Positions 1-6,586 of a stretch of 16,962 nucleotides of DNA are shown piece after piece. The notes under the pieces are model-generated. The model saw nothing but the letters and a program-made list of their open reading frames with translations. It was not told where the DNA came from and made no database searches. The translations under genes and the position numbers were made by a program. The stretch's first letter is position 1. Every line of letters starts with the position of its first letter. Location: the NCBI GenBank assembly GCA_900754515.1, contig CAAEDD010000097.1:1-16962 (forward strand). The letters run 5' to 3'. The DNA is from an uncultured Oscillospiraceae bacterium (GTDB lineage: Bacteria > Bacillota > Clostridia > Oscillospirales > Oscillospiraceae).

Positions 1-41
1 GCTTTTTGCGTTTTATAACGCAATGTTCCAGAAACAAAATT

Positions 42-66
42 CCGCCCCGGCTTTTTGCCGGGGCGG
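42..66 (-). terminator. Rho-independent terminator of acpP
   Basis: A perfect 10-bp inverted repeat (CCGCCCCGGC / GCCGGGGCGG) with a five-base loop lies 24 bases past the acpP stop codon. Read on the minus strand the stem is followed by AATTTTGTTT, a usable U-tract. It closes the rpmH-to-acpP gene block. Confidence 0.85.
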
Positions 67-90
67 CTGGATTAATTTACTTTAAGTTTT

Positions 91-318
91 TTACTGCAGT
101 CTCTCCAGATACTCCACAATGGCGCCTACGGTGCTGAGCTTAGCAGCGTCGTCATCACTGATAGTAATGCCGAAGCTGTCTTCCAGGGACATTATAAGCT
201 CCACCACGTCCAGGGAATCTGCACCCAGGTCGTCGATGAGATTTGTATCCATGGTAATGGTCTCGGGGTCGATCTCAAACTGTTTTGCCAGGTTTTCCTT
301 CACTGTCTCAAAAAGCAT
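91..318 (-). CDS. acpP: Acyl carrier protein
   Basis: Carries the growing acyl chain in type II fatty-acid synthesis as a thioester on 4'-phosphopantetheine; cytosolic. The 75-residue protein has the family motif GADSLD at residues 32-37, and Ser35 is the expected site of the prosthetic group. It is acidic and of normal length for an ACP. I start it at the ATG ending at 318 because GGAGGAG lies just upstream on the minus strand. An earlier in-frame ATG at 354 would overlap jag and add 12 residues not usual for ACPs. It follows jag by 22 bases with no terminator between them, so it is probably transcribed with the rpmH block. That is unusual, because acpP normally sits with plsX or fab genes. 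Confidence 0.95.
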   Translation of the reverse strand: MLFETVKENLAKQFEIDPETITMDTNLIDDLGADSLDVVELIMSLEDSFGITISDDDAAKLSTVGAIVEYLERLQ

Positions 319-340
319 ATCTATCTCCTCCAAAAACTTG

Positions 341-1105
341 TCATGCCCACTCACGGCTCTTGGGCTTGTTGTCCGGCTGTTCCGGCTTCACGTAGGACAC
401 CACCACACGACGGTTGGGCTCAACGCCGGTGGAGCTGGTGGTAACTCCCTTGTAGTTTTGCAGGGCGGTGTGGATAACGTGGCGCTCATAAGAGTTCATG
501 GGCTCCAGGGCCATGCTGCGTTTGTACTTTATGGCCTTTTCCGCCATCTTCTCCGCCAGGCGGGTCAGGGATTCCTCCCGCTTGCTGCGGTAGCATTCGG
601 CGTCCACACTGATATGCATATGCTTCTCGCTGCCGCGGTTTACCACATAATTTGTCAGATGCTGTATGGCGTCCAAAGTTTCTCCCCGGCGGCCGATTAT
701 GGCCCCCATGCCGTTTCCGGACAGGCTCACGTTAACGCCGCCGTTATCCCGCGGGCTAAACTCCATCTGGGCCTTCACGCCCATGCGATCCAAAAGCCCG
801 GTAAGGAATTGACGTATCTGTGCATACTCCGCCGGTTCTTCCGCTGCCGTGGCAGCAACCGCGCTGGCCTGAACTTCAGCCTTGGACTCTGCCTTCACAG
901 CCTCAGGCTCCTTCACCGGCTTTTCATCCGGGACCTCATAGCTGACCCGAATGACTGCAGGGGCGGCGCCTATGCCCAGGAAACCGGACTTGGCACGCTC
1001 CAGGATCTCCACGGAGACCTCGTCTCTGTCCAATCCCAACTCGCTGAGAGCCAGGGAGATGGCCTCATCCTCAGTGCGGGCGGACTTTTCCAAAGTTTTT
1101 ATCAT
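341..1105 (-). CDS. khpB: KhpB/Jag (EloR) RNA-binding protein
   Basis: RNA-binding protein of the Jag/EloR family, which in Firmicutes works with KhpA and influences cell elongation and division. The 254 residues show the three family parts in order. First is a Jag-N domain (about residues 1-55, with SGFLGIG). Then comes a variable acidic linker rich in Ala, Glu and Lys, and a KH domain with the GRRGETLDAIQ loop. Last is an R3H domain containing NSYERHVIHTAL. The ATG at 1105 has GGAGAG nine bases upstream. It starts 20 bases after the yidC stop, the usual partner in this conserved block. Confidence 0.93.
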   Translation of the reverse strand: MIKTLEKSARTEDEAISLALSELGLDRDEVSVEILERAKSGFLGIGAAPAVIRVSYEVPDEKPVKEPEAVKAESKAEVQASAVAATAAEEPAEYAQIRQFLTGLLDRMGVKAQMEFSPRDNGGVNVSLSGNGMGAIIGRRGETLDAIQHLTNYVVNRGSEKHMHISVDAECYRSKREESLTRLAEKMAEKAIKYKRSMALEPMNSYERHVIHTALQNYKGVTTSSTGVEPNRRVVVSYVKPEQPDNKPKSREWA

Positions 1106-1125
1106 AATTTTAAACTCTCCAATTA

Positions 1126-2478
1126 TCAGTCAAGGTTTTCGTCCCTGGTCTCTTCCTCAGTCAGGGAAGTTTCCTGGGATTCAGCCTCCACGGCAGCGGT
1201 GAGCAGTTCGTCGTTCTCCATGCTATCGTCGATGGAGGGGGCGTTCTCGCTCTCGGCAGCGGCCATAGCAGTGGCCTCTTCCGCGTTCTCGGGGTTAGTA
1301 AAGCGGTCAGGCACATATGCACGACCACGGGCATAGCGGCGATCACCAACCTGAGAGGCAGGTTTTTCATGTTCCTTTATGCCCAGGCGCTCCCGGCGGG
1401 CAGCACGCTCCGCTCTATCCAGGGCGGCTTTGCGCTCGTCGGCCTTCTGCTTTTCATTGGCCTGAATCTTTCTTTTGCTGGTGTTGGCATTTTTCTCGGT
1501 CTTGCCTTCGGCCTTGAGGCGCTCGGTCTCCAGACGCTTGGCCTCCAGCTCCTTCTCGCGCTCGCTGCGCTGAGCGGCCCGGATGGCATCTTCCTTATCT
1601 AGCTGCTTCTTAAAGACCTTGGTGAGTATAAAGTCACGGACAATACCGAAAACGGAGTTGGCTATCCAGTAGACGCCCATTGCGGCAGGCATGATAAAGC
1701 AGATCCAGACGCTCATCAAAGGCATCATTATGGTCATGCTCTTCATGGAAGCCTGGGTCTGGGGATTGTCCTGCTGGGGATTGGTCATGTTGCTTATCTT
1801 CATGGAACCCCAGGACAGGAAGGCGGAAATAAGGGGTATGAGGAACAGTCCGAAGGCGGGCAGCCACACGGAGCTGTCGCTCCAGTCGGTGTGCATGAAG
1901 AAGTTCCACTCCGGCTGCTGGCCCATGTTCAGGCCCAGGAAGCTGAAGTCGATATTCATGAGTCCGTCTATCTTGCCTGCCAGGGCAGTCTGTATCTCGT
2001 CCCAGTGCTGGTGGGCAATATCCGCCAGCTTGATTTCAAAGTAGGCGTCGGTCTTGGTGGGGACGGTGTACCAGCCCTGAGAGACAAAGTAGTCCTGCAA
2101 AGTGGTGACCACGTCCTCGGCAACGAACATCATGCGGGTGAGGGGCTGACGGATAACGCTGTAGAGCGCTATCAGTATGGGGAAGGGAATAAGAGACCAG
2201 AGGCAACCGGACATGGGGTTTACTCCCTCTTCCTTGTACAGCTTCTGCATCTCCTGGTTCAGCTTCTGGGGGTTGCCCTCGTGGCGGCGCTGCAGCTCCT
2301 GGATCTTGGGCTGGAGCCGGGTGGAGTGCATCATGCTCTTTTTGCTCTTGGCCATGAAGGGGGTCATTATCAGGTTGACCATGAAGGCAAAGAGGATGAT
2401 GGATACGCCGTAGTTTCCGGTCAGTTCATAGAACTTGATCAGGGGCCACGAAAAAATTTCGCAAATAAGTTTGCCCAT
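1126..2478 (-). CDS. yidC: Membrane protein insertase YidC
   Basis: Inserts and folds membrane proteins, alone or with SecYEG. The 450-residue protein has the YidC/Oxa1 core: a first membrane helix around residues 20-40 followed by the cytoplasmic hairpin (STRLQPKIQELQ...EEGVNPMSGC), then further helices to about residue 290. An extracytoplasmic insertion of roughly 80 residues lies between the second and third core helices. I choose the ATG at 2478 because AAGGAG sits six bases upstream; the longer reading uses a TTG. The C-terminal tail is long (about 160 residues). Its first half is basic and helical (Lys/Arg/Glu-rich), which in the family can bind ribosomes. Its second half is strongly acidic, which is longer than usual. 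I see no lipobox Cys at the N-terminus. Confidence 0.95.
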   Translation of the reverse strand: MGKLICEIFSWPLIKFYELTGNYGVSIILFAFMVNLIMTPFMAKSKKSMMHSTRLQPKIQELQRRHEGNPQKLNQEMQKLYKEEGVNPMSGCLWSLIPFPILIALYSVIRQPLTRMMFVAEDVVTTLQDYFVSQGWYTVPTKTDAYFEIKLADIAHQHWDEIQTALAGKIDGLMNIDFSFLGLNMGQQPEWNFFMHTDWSDSSVWLPAFGLFLIPLISAFLSWGSMKISNMTNPQQDNPQTQASMKSMTIMMPLMSVWICFIMPAAMGVYWIANSVFGIVRDFILTKVFKKQLDKEDAIRAAQRSEREKELEAKRLETERLKAEGKTEKNANTSKRKIQANEKQKADERKAALDRAERAARRERLGIKEHEKPASQVGDRRYARGRAYVPDRFTNPENAEEATAMAAAESENAPSIDDSMENDELLTAAVEAESQETSLTEEETRDENLD

Positions 2479-2519
2479 TGGTAACTCCTTGTACAATTAA
2501 AAAGATAAGGCTTGTCCCC

Positions 2520-2738
2520 TCATGGGACGGGGTCATAAAAGCCGCGCTTTCCCCTGTAAAAGGGATGGCAGCAGCATATGCGTCTAAAGGCCAGCCAGCC
2601 CCCTTTAAGGGTGCCGTACTTTTCAATGGCCTCCAGAGCATATTGTGAGCAGGTAGGTGTAAAGCGGCAGCAGGGCGGACGAAGGGGAGAAATGCTGCGC
2701 CGGTAAAAGCGGATGAGCCAAAGCAGCAGTTTCTTCAC
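2520..2738 (-). CDS. yidD: Membrane protein insertion efficiency factor YidD
   Basis: Small membrane-associated protein thought to help YidC insert proteins. The 72 residues match the family well: a basic amphipathic N-terminus (LLWLIRFYRRSISPL), then CRFTPTCSQYALEAIEKYG, then a GGWLAFRRICCCHPF-type motif. Three of its Cys residues lie in the family positions. The start is GTG at 2738, overlapping the rnpA stop in a GTGA arrangement, with TTGGAG eight bases upstream inside rnpA. This suggests translational coupling. The stop is 41 bases before yidC. Confidence 0.95.
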   Translation of the reverse strand: MKKLLLWLIRFYRRSISPLRPPCCRFTPTCSQYALEAIEKYGTLKGGWLAFRRICCCHPFYRGKRGFYDPVP

Positions 2739-3079
2739 GGGCGCGTCTCCAAAAGCTCCAGCTTTTCGCAGGCGTCCAGGACGGCGGCTTCCAGTTTTTT
2801 ATACTCGGCCTCAACACAACGTGCCCTGGCCACGATGACAATGTCATAGCCGGTTTTGAATGTGTCCGCATTCAACCGGTATATCTCCCGGAGACGGCGG
2901 CGCACCCGGTTGCGCACCACTGCATGTCCCAGCTTTGTGGACACAGTGTAGCCCAGACGGTTATGCTTCTCCCGATTGCGGCGGCAGTATACCACCACGA
3001 AGGGATTCACCGCACTTTTGCCCTTGGAATACAGTCGGCGGAAATCGCTGTTCTTTTTTAAAGTACACCGTATATCCAC
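2735..3079 (-). CDS. rnpA: Ribonuclease P protein component
   Basis: Protein subunit of RNase P, which helps the catalytic RNA mature the 5' ends of tRNAs. The family signature RNRVRRRLREIYR is present, as is the N-terminal LKKNSDFRRLYSKGKS motif. I place the start at the GTG ending at 3079. GAGG lies eight bases upstream, and this start leaves six residues before LKKN, like typical family members; the product is 114 residues. An ATG at 3100 would add seven residues but has a poor ribosome site. The gene follows rpmH and overlaps yidD by four bases. Confidence 0.92.
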   Translation of the reverse strand: MDIRCTLKKNSDFRRLYSKGKSAVNPFVVVYCRRNREKHNRLGYTVSTKLGHAVVRNRVRRRLREIYRLNADTFKTGYDIVIVARARCVEAEYKKLEAAVLDACEKLELLETRP

Positions 3080-3120
3080 CGGTTCCACCTCTCGCTGCAT
3101 AAATTTCCGGAAACACCTAA

Positions 3121-3140
3121 AGGGCGGATCGCTCCGCCCT
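3121..3140 (-). terminator. Weak intercistronic hairpin between rpmH and rnpA
   Basis: A perfect 8-bp inverted repeat (AGGGCGGA / TCCGCCCT) with a four-base loop lies 37 bases after the rpmH stop. On the minus strand it is followed only by TTTAGGTGTTT, so it could act as a partial terminator or processing stem. Either would make more L34 message than RNase P protein message. That role is inference. Confidence 0.4.
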
Positions 3141-3177
3141 AAAAATATTTTCCTTAAACCTGCTCACCGGCGGAGAA

Positions 3178-3312
3178 TCAGTAGCTGAGCTTTGCTCTGC
3201 CCTTGGCTCTGCGGCGTGCCAAAACCTTGCGGCCGTTGGCGGTCTTCATTCTCTTGCGGAAGCCGTGCTCTTTCTTGCGCTGGAGCTTCTTGGGCTGGTA
3301 GGTACGAAGCAT
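3178..3312 (-). CDS. rpmH: 50S ribosomal protein L34
   Basis: Large-subunit ribosomal protein L34. Translating the minus strand from the ATG at 3312 gives 44 residues starting MLRTYQPKKLQRKKEHGF and ending GRAKLSY, with the family core RMKTANGRKVLARRRAKGR. This is the normal length and composition, very rich in Arg and Lys. AAGGAG lies upstream of the ATG with about eight bases between. It is first in the block and has a strong promoter about 120 bases upstream. The dnaA gene, its usual divergent neighbour in Firmicutes, is absent; thiT lies upstream instead. Confidence 0.97.
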   Translation of the reverse strand: MLRTYQPKKLQRKKEHGFRKRMKTANGRKVLARRRAKGRAKLSY

Positions 3313-3346
3313 TTTTGTGCACTCCTTTCAGGTTGATACTCAACAT

Positions 3347-3369
3347 CGGCAGCGGCTCTGCCGCAGCCG
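3347..3369 (-). other. Leader hairpin upstream of rpmH
   Basis: A palindromic stretch reads CGGC-A-GCGGC-TCT-GCCGC-A-GCCG, which folds as a 9-bp stem with one A-A mismatch and a three-base loop. It lies in the rpmH 5' leader, 35 bases before the start codon. No long U-run follows on the minus strand (next bases ATGTTGAG), so it is a leader structure rather than a clear terminator. Its function is unknown. Confidence 0.5.
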
Positions 3370-3396
3370 AAGTAGTTGACATTTTAAAGGTCAAAC

Positions 3397-3428
3397 GACC
3401 ACCCGACAGCACATGCCGTCGAGTGGTC
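3397..3428 (-). promoter_or_regulatory. 11-bp inverted repeat at the rpmH transcription start
   Basis: GACCACCCGAC and GTCGAGTGGTC are inverted copies separated by ten bases, with a single mismatch that becomes a U-G pair in RNA. The promoter-proximal arm begins directly after the -10 box, so the start point falls inside it. It may be an operator or a 5'-end stem, or it may serve as the missing thiT terminator (only GTTTG follows it). I cannot separate these from sequence alone. Confidence 0.5.
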
Positions 3429-3458
3429 ATTATATACTAAAATATTACATCTTGTCAA
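3429..3458 (-). promoter_or_regulatory. Sigma-A promoter of the rpmH block
   Basis: On the minus strand a perfect TTGACA (complement of 3453-3458) and a perfect TATAAT (complement of 3429-3434) are separated by 18 bases. It is one of the strongest consensus promoters in the window and fits a ribosomal protein operon. Its -35 box begins 12 bases past the thiT stop codon. Confidence 0.85.
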
Positions 3459-3470
3459 CAAAAAGTTTGC

Positions 3471-4037
3471 TCAGGCCTGCTTCAGGTCCTCGCCCCGGAG
3501 GTACTTGCCCAGAGGCTTCCACAGCAGGGCGCCCACCACCAGGCACAGCAGCAGATCCAGCACCATGTAGCTGCCGTTATACAGTGCGGAGTAGAACCAA
3601 GGGCTGGTCATGGTCATGCCGAAGAAGCTGTCCGGCATGGTCTCGCCCCAGACCACGGCGCCTACATACCAGGCCACCAGAAAACGGGCCACGCAGCCCA
3701 CCACGGTGCCGATGAAAAAGCCGTTCTTATTCTTATGGAACAGGCCCGCCAGACCCAGCACGGTAAAGGCCACTATATAGTCACCCAGCATAGACTGCCA
3801 GCCCCAGGCATAGGCTCCATCCAGCAGCAGCTGCAGAAGGCTGAAGGCAAAGCTGGCAAGCAGGCCTTTGCCGAAACCCCAGCGGGCGCAGTAGATAAAT
3901 ATGGGCAGCATAGACAGACATACCGAGCCGCCGTTGGGCAGCTCATATAGTTTGATGTAGCCCAGGATCTGAGCCAGGGCCACCATGATTGCGCCCTCGG
4001 TAAGGGCACGGAGCTTCATGCGGGAATTGGTTTTCAT
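3471..4037 (-). CDS. thiT: Energy-coupling-factor thiamine transporter S component ThiT
   Basis: Membrane protein that binds thiamine and pairs with the shared ECF ATPase/transmembrane module to import it. The 188 residues form about six hydrophobic helices and carry family motifs ELPNGGSVCLSMLPI (residues 32-46), LLDGAYAWGWQS (71-82) and YNGSYMVLDLLL near the end. I choose the ATG at 4037, just behind GGAGGAAAAGAAA; the longer reading starts at a TTG inside that ribosome site. A TPP riboswitch and terminator directly upstream confirm the thiamine assignment. No EcfA/EcfT genes are nearby, so the energising module must be encoded elsewhere (group II ECF organisation). Confidence 0.95.
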   Translation of the reverse strand: MKTNSRMKLRALTEGAIMVALAQILGYIKLYELPNGGSVCLSMLPIFIYCARWGFGKGLLASFAFSLLQLLLDGAYAWGWQSMLGDYIVAFTVLGLAGLFHKNKNGFFIGTVVGCVARFLVAWYVGAVVWGETMPDSFFGMTMTSPWFYSALYNGSYMVLDLLLCLVVGALLWKPLGKYLRGEDLKQA

Positions 4038-4081
4038 TTTCTTTTCCTCCAATCAAAATAATTGGGAAGCAGAAAGAAAAA

Positions 4082-4109
4082 ACCGCAGGTTCACTTTTGA
4101 ACCTGCGGT
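4082..4109 (-). terminator. Riboswitch-controlled terminator before thiT
   Basis: A perfect 12-bp inverted repeat (ACCGCAGGTTCA / TGAACCTGCGGT) with a four-base loop is followed on the minus strand by TTTTTTCTTTC. It sits between the TPP aptamer and the thiT start, so the switch most likely acts by transcription termination when TPP is bound. Confidence 0.92.
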
Positions 4110-4119
4110 GAAGCTTCAC

Positions 4120-4215
4120 TCTCTGTTTCCTACGCCGGCATTATCCGGATCAGGTTCACGGGTCTCGAGATTTATGTTTATCTCGTCTCAGCCGGGCCTA
4201 CCCAGCACCCCTTTT
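4120..4215 (-). ncRNA. TPP riboswitch (THI element)
   Basis: Read on the minus strand, the conserved aptamer pieces occur in order: GGGGTGC, GCTGAGA (complement of 4186-4192), ACCCGTGAACCTGATC, GGATAATGCC and GCGTAGGAA. A variable P3a-like stem (CGAGAT / ATCTCG) lies between the second and third. These are the diagnostic THI-box segments that sense thiamine pyrophosphate. The element lies between the thiT promoter and an attenuator terminator, so high TPP should switch thiT off. Outer limits are approximate. Confidence 0.95.
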
Positions 4216-4228
4216 GAATTGTGAATAA

Positions 4229-4257
4229 AGGATACTACTTTTTCCCGTTTTTGTCAA
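4229..4257 (-). promoter_or_regulatory. Sigma-A promoter of thiT
   Basis: Minus-strand TTGACA (complement of 4252-4257) and TATCCT (complement of 4229-4234) have a 17-base spacer. The start point would fall just ahead of the riboswitch. The -35 box is only 16 bases after the galU stop codon and no galU terminator is visible, so some read-through from galU into the riboswitch is possible. Confidence 0.75.
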
Positions 4258-4273
4258 CGGATCTGCCCGGTCT

Positions 4274-5152
4274 TTATCGGCGCAGCTGCTCAGCTTTATC
4301 TATGATAAACTGGCGCAGCCACTCCCCGGCTTCCTCGTTTTTCAGGGCAAAGTCAATGATGGATTCCAGGTAGCCTTTCAAATTGCCGGTGTCATAGCGC
4401 TTGCCCTCAAAGTCCACGGCGCACATTGGCTCCACATGGCACAGCTGGCGCATGCCGTCGGTGAGCTGGATCTCGTTGTTGCGGCCGGGAGCGGTGTGCT
4501 CCAGGATATCAAAGATTGCGGGAGTGAGCACATAGCGGCCCATGATGGCATAATTTGAAAGTTTTTCTTCCATTGTGGGTTTCTCGTTCATGTCCCCTAT
4601 CCTGTATACACCTTCGCCCAGCTGCTCCTCCAGCTTCACGGAAGAATACTTGCATATCTCCTCGCCGGGGAACTCACGGATGGCTATGGCGCTGCAGCTG
4701 TTCTTTTCGGCGGCATCCACCAGCTGCTTGAGCACCGGAGTCTCACTGAGCATTATATCGTCCCCCAGCAGTATGGCAAAGGGCTCGTCCCCCACAAAGC
4801 TCTTGGCCCGCCACACAGCGTGACCCAGGCCCTTGGTCTCTTTCTGACGCACAAAGTATACGTCTGCCATATCCGCAACGGCCCGGATTATGCCGGCTTC
4901 CTTTTCCTTGCCGTCGGCTATGAGGCGGCTCTCCAGATCCGGAGCATAGTCAAAATAGTCCTCTATGGGGGATTTGCCCCGGTTGGTGATTATGAGTATC
5001 TGCTCCACGCCGGCAGACACAGCTTCCTCCACAATATACTGGAGCACCGGTTTGTCCACCAGAGGCAGCATCTCCTTGGGTATGCTCTTGGTGTTGGGCA
5101 GCAGTCTCGTCCCCAGTCCTGCGGCGGGTATGATGGCTTTTCTCACTTTCAT
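4274..5152 (-). CDS. galU: UTP--glucose-1-phosphate uridylyltransferase
   Basis: Makes UDP-glucose from UTP and glucose-1-phosphate, feeding galactose use, glycolipid and cell-envelope polysaccharide synthesis; cytosolic. The 292-residue length is typical of bacterial GalU. The nucleotide-binding start AAGLGTRLLP (residues 10-19) is present, with SIPKEMLPL (23-31). Also present are the sugar-binding GLGHAV (108-113) and the metal-site LLGDDI (128-133). The ATG at 5152 has AAGGAGGAAG upstream. It follows queH by 61 bases with no clear terminator, so the two may be cotranscribed. Confidence 0.96.
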   Translation of the reverse strand: MKVRKAIIPAAGLGTRLLPNTKSIPKEMLPLVDKPVLQYIVEEAVSAGVEQILIITNRGKSPIEDYFDYAPDLESRLIADGKEKEAGIIRAVADMADVYFVRQKETKGLGHAVWRAKSFVGDEPFAILLGDDIMLSETPVLKQLVDAAEKNSCSAIAIREFPGEEICKYSSVKLEEQLGEGVYRIGDMNEKPTMEEKLSNYAIMGRYVLTPAIFDILEHTAPGRNNEIQLTDGMRQLCHVEPMCAVDFEGKRYDTGNLKGYLESIIDFALKNEEAGEWLRQFIIDKAEQLRR

Positions 5153-5213
5153 GGCTCGTGCTTCCTCCTTAGTAGTAAGAGCAATGATATTTTATCCCAA
5201 AGGGCCTCGCCGG

Positions 5214-5882
5214 TCAGTCCCGGTCGCTGCCCGCTTTTTCTCTATCCGCCTCGGCGGCCTTCTCCTCCGCTATCTCCTGACGGCGGCGGAGAGAAAACTC
5301 ACAGCCGCAGTACAGCTGGCGATATACCCCGTATTTCTCACACAGCTCCAGAGAACGGTTCTCCCGGTCCCGCTTTTTAAAGTCCGAGGGCAGCCAGGCT
5401 ACTCCGGCCATTTTCCCCAGCTCCTCCCCCAGATTGTTTATCCTCACGGCGTCCTTGTGTCGGGAAAGGGTAAGGGTTGAGCAGAAATAGTCGTAGCCGT
5501 AGTGCTTCGCCAGTTTTGCCGTCTCCATCAGGCGCAGGCGGAAGCACTCCGTACACCGGGCTCCCCCCTCCGGCTCCTGTTCCAGGCCCCGGACGCGCCG
5601 ATAGTAGTCCTCACTTTTCCAGGGCTCTGCCAGAATGTTCACTCTGTCTGCAAGACCCATGTCCTCTATGAGCTTTACCAGAGCCTTGAACCGCCGGTCA
5701 AATTCCTCCCTGGGATAGATATTCGGGTTATACCACAGCAAAGTAACGTCAAAATATTCAGTTAAGTATTCAAGCACTGAGCTGGAGCAGGGTGCGCAGC
5801 AGCCGTGAAGCAGCAGCCGCGGCATTTTGTTTCCCCGCTTCTGTATGATCCTGTCCAGTTCTTTCTGATAGTTTCTGTTCAT
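5214..5882 (-). CDS. queH: Epoxyqueuosine reductase QueH
   Basis: Catalyses the last step of queuosine synthesis in tRNA, reducing epoxyqueuosine; it is the iron-sulfur, cobalamin-independent counterpart of QueG. The 222-residue protein has the family Cys pattern: HGCCAPC (residues 26-32), CTEC (110-113) and YCGC (191-194). YNPNIYPREE at 51-60 is also typical. The start ATG at 5882 gives the usual family N-terminus (NYQKELDRIIQ), though the ribosome site is weak. The last 20 residues are a charged tail. It is divergent from the deaminase gene. No other queuosine genes are in the window. Confidence 0.93.
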   Translation of the reverse strand: MNRNYQKELDRIIQKRGNKMPRLLLHGCCAPCSSSVLEYLTEYFDVTLLWYNPNIYPREEFDRRFKALVKLIEDMGLADRVNILAEPWKSEDYYRRVRGLEQEPEGGARCTECFRLRLMETAKLAKHYGYDYFCSTLTLSRHKDAVRINNLGEELGKMAGVAWLPSDFKKRDRENRSLELCEKYGVYRQLYCGCEFSLRRRQEIAEEKAAEADREKAGSDRD

Positions 5883-5948
5883 GTCTGTAATATACCATGT
5901 TTCCCTTTAAAAAGCTACATATAAATTCATCAATGTTCTCCCTTTACC

Positions 5949-5978
5949 TTGACTGGGGCGGAAAGGCTGAGGTATAAT
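5949..5978 (+). promoter_or_regulatory. Sigma-A promoter of the deaminase gene
   Basis: TTGACT (5949-5954) and a perfect TATAAT (5973-5978) are separated by 18 bases. The predicted start point is about 20 bases before the GGAGG ribosome site of the gene that begins at 6008. Confidence 0.85.
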
Positions 5979-6007
5979 TATTGTATGTAAACTCCGGAGG
6001 TAGCAAT

Positions 6008-6490
6008 ATGGACAACAGGACCAGCAAGCAGAATTATTATTTGGATATAGCCGATTCGGTTTTGGAGCGCTCCACCTGTCTGCGCAGAAAATATGGAGCC
6101 ATAATCGTACGCAACGATGAGATAATCTCTACCGGATATAACGGTGCACCCAGGGGCCGCCGCAACTGCTCCGACCTGGGCCACTGCACCAGAGAAAGCC
6201 TGAAGATTCCCTCCGGTGAGCGCTACGAGCTGTGCCGCTCCGTTCATGCAGAGGCCAATGCCATCATTTCCGCTTCCCGCAGGGACATGATAGGCGCCAC
6301 TCTCTACCTGGTGGGCAGGGACGCCCGCACCAATGAGCTGTTGTCCGATGCCATGAGCTGCTCCATGTGCAAGCGCCAGATTATCAACGCCGGCATTGAC
6401 CGGGTGGTCATCCGGCAGACTCCCACCGAATACCGTACCATCCCCGTCAGCGACTGGGTGGAAAACGACGACTCCATTTTTGAGCTCTGA
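6008..6490 (+). CDS. dCMP deaminase / ComEB-type cytidine deaminase-fold enzyme
   Basis: Zinc-dependent deaminase, most likely converting dCMP to dUMP for thymidylate synthesis. The 160 residues carry HAEANAI (80-86), giving zinc ligand His80 and proton shuttle Glu82. SCSMC (117-121) supplies the two other zinc ligands, Cys118 and Cys121; the first position is Ser where Pro is usual. The insertion with CSDLGHC and YELCRSVHAE is characteristic of the dCMP deaminase/ComEB group. The start is the ATG at 6008 behind GGAGG; an upstream in-frame TTG (5981) lies too close to the promoter. The EFR1-type gene follows 96 bases later with no terminator between them. Confidence 0.92.
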   Translation: MDNRTSKQNYYLDIADSVLERSTCLRRKYGAIIVRNDEIISTGYNGAPRGRRNCSDLGHCTRESLKIPSGERYELCRSVHAEANAIISASRRDMIGATLYLVGRDARTNELLSDAMSCSMCKRQIINAGIDRVVIRQTPTEYRTIPVSDWVENDDSIFEL

Positions 6491-6586
6491 GACCGGACCC
6501 GGCGCGTTTCCCCCGCTTTCCCCAGTACGGCGGCCCAAGCTGCAAGATTTCAGCAGCAACTACAAATCAATTACGGAGGAATAGCC

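Noticed and set aside
1..21. GCGTT/AACGC hairpin at the window edge as another terminator
   Set aside because: Only five base pairs, with no T-run after it on the minus strand, and it follows a much stronger terminator at 42-66.
472..480. A TGTGGATAA word identical to a DnaA box
   Set aside because: It is single, lies inside the jag coding sequence and has no AT-rich unwinding region or further boxes nearby, so it is not evidence for oriC.
119..1336. A 405-codon plus-strand open frame opposite acpP, jag and the end of yidC
   Set aside because: It is opposite three clear genes, starts without a ribosome site and shows only low-complexity Ser/Ala-rich sequence.
3164..3430. An 88-codon minus-strand frame covering rpmH
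   Set aside because: It is a shifted frame of the L34 gene; the correct frame at 3178-3312 gives an intact L34.
5978..6559. A 193-codon minus-strand frame opposite the deaminase
   Set aside because: The plus-strand frame has the zinc-site motifs, promoter and ribosome site; the opposite frame has none.
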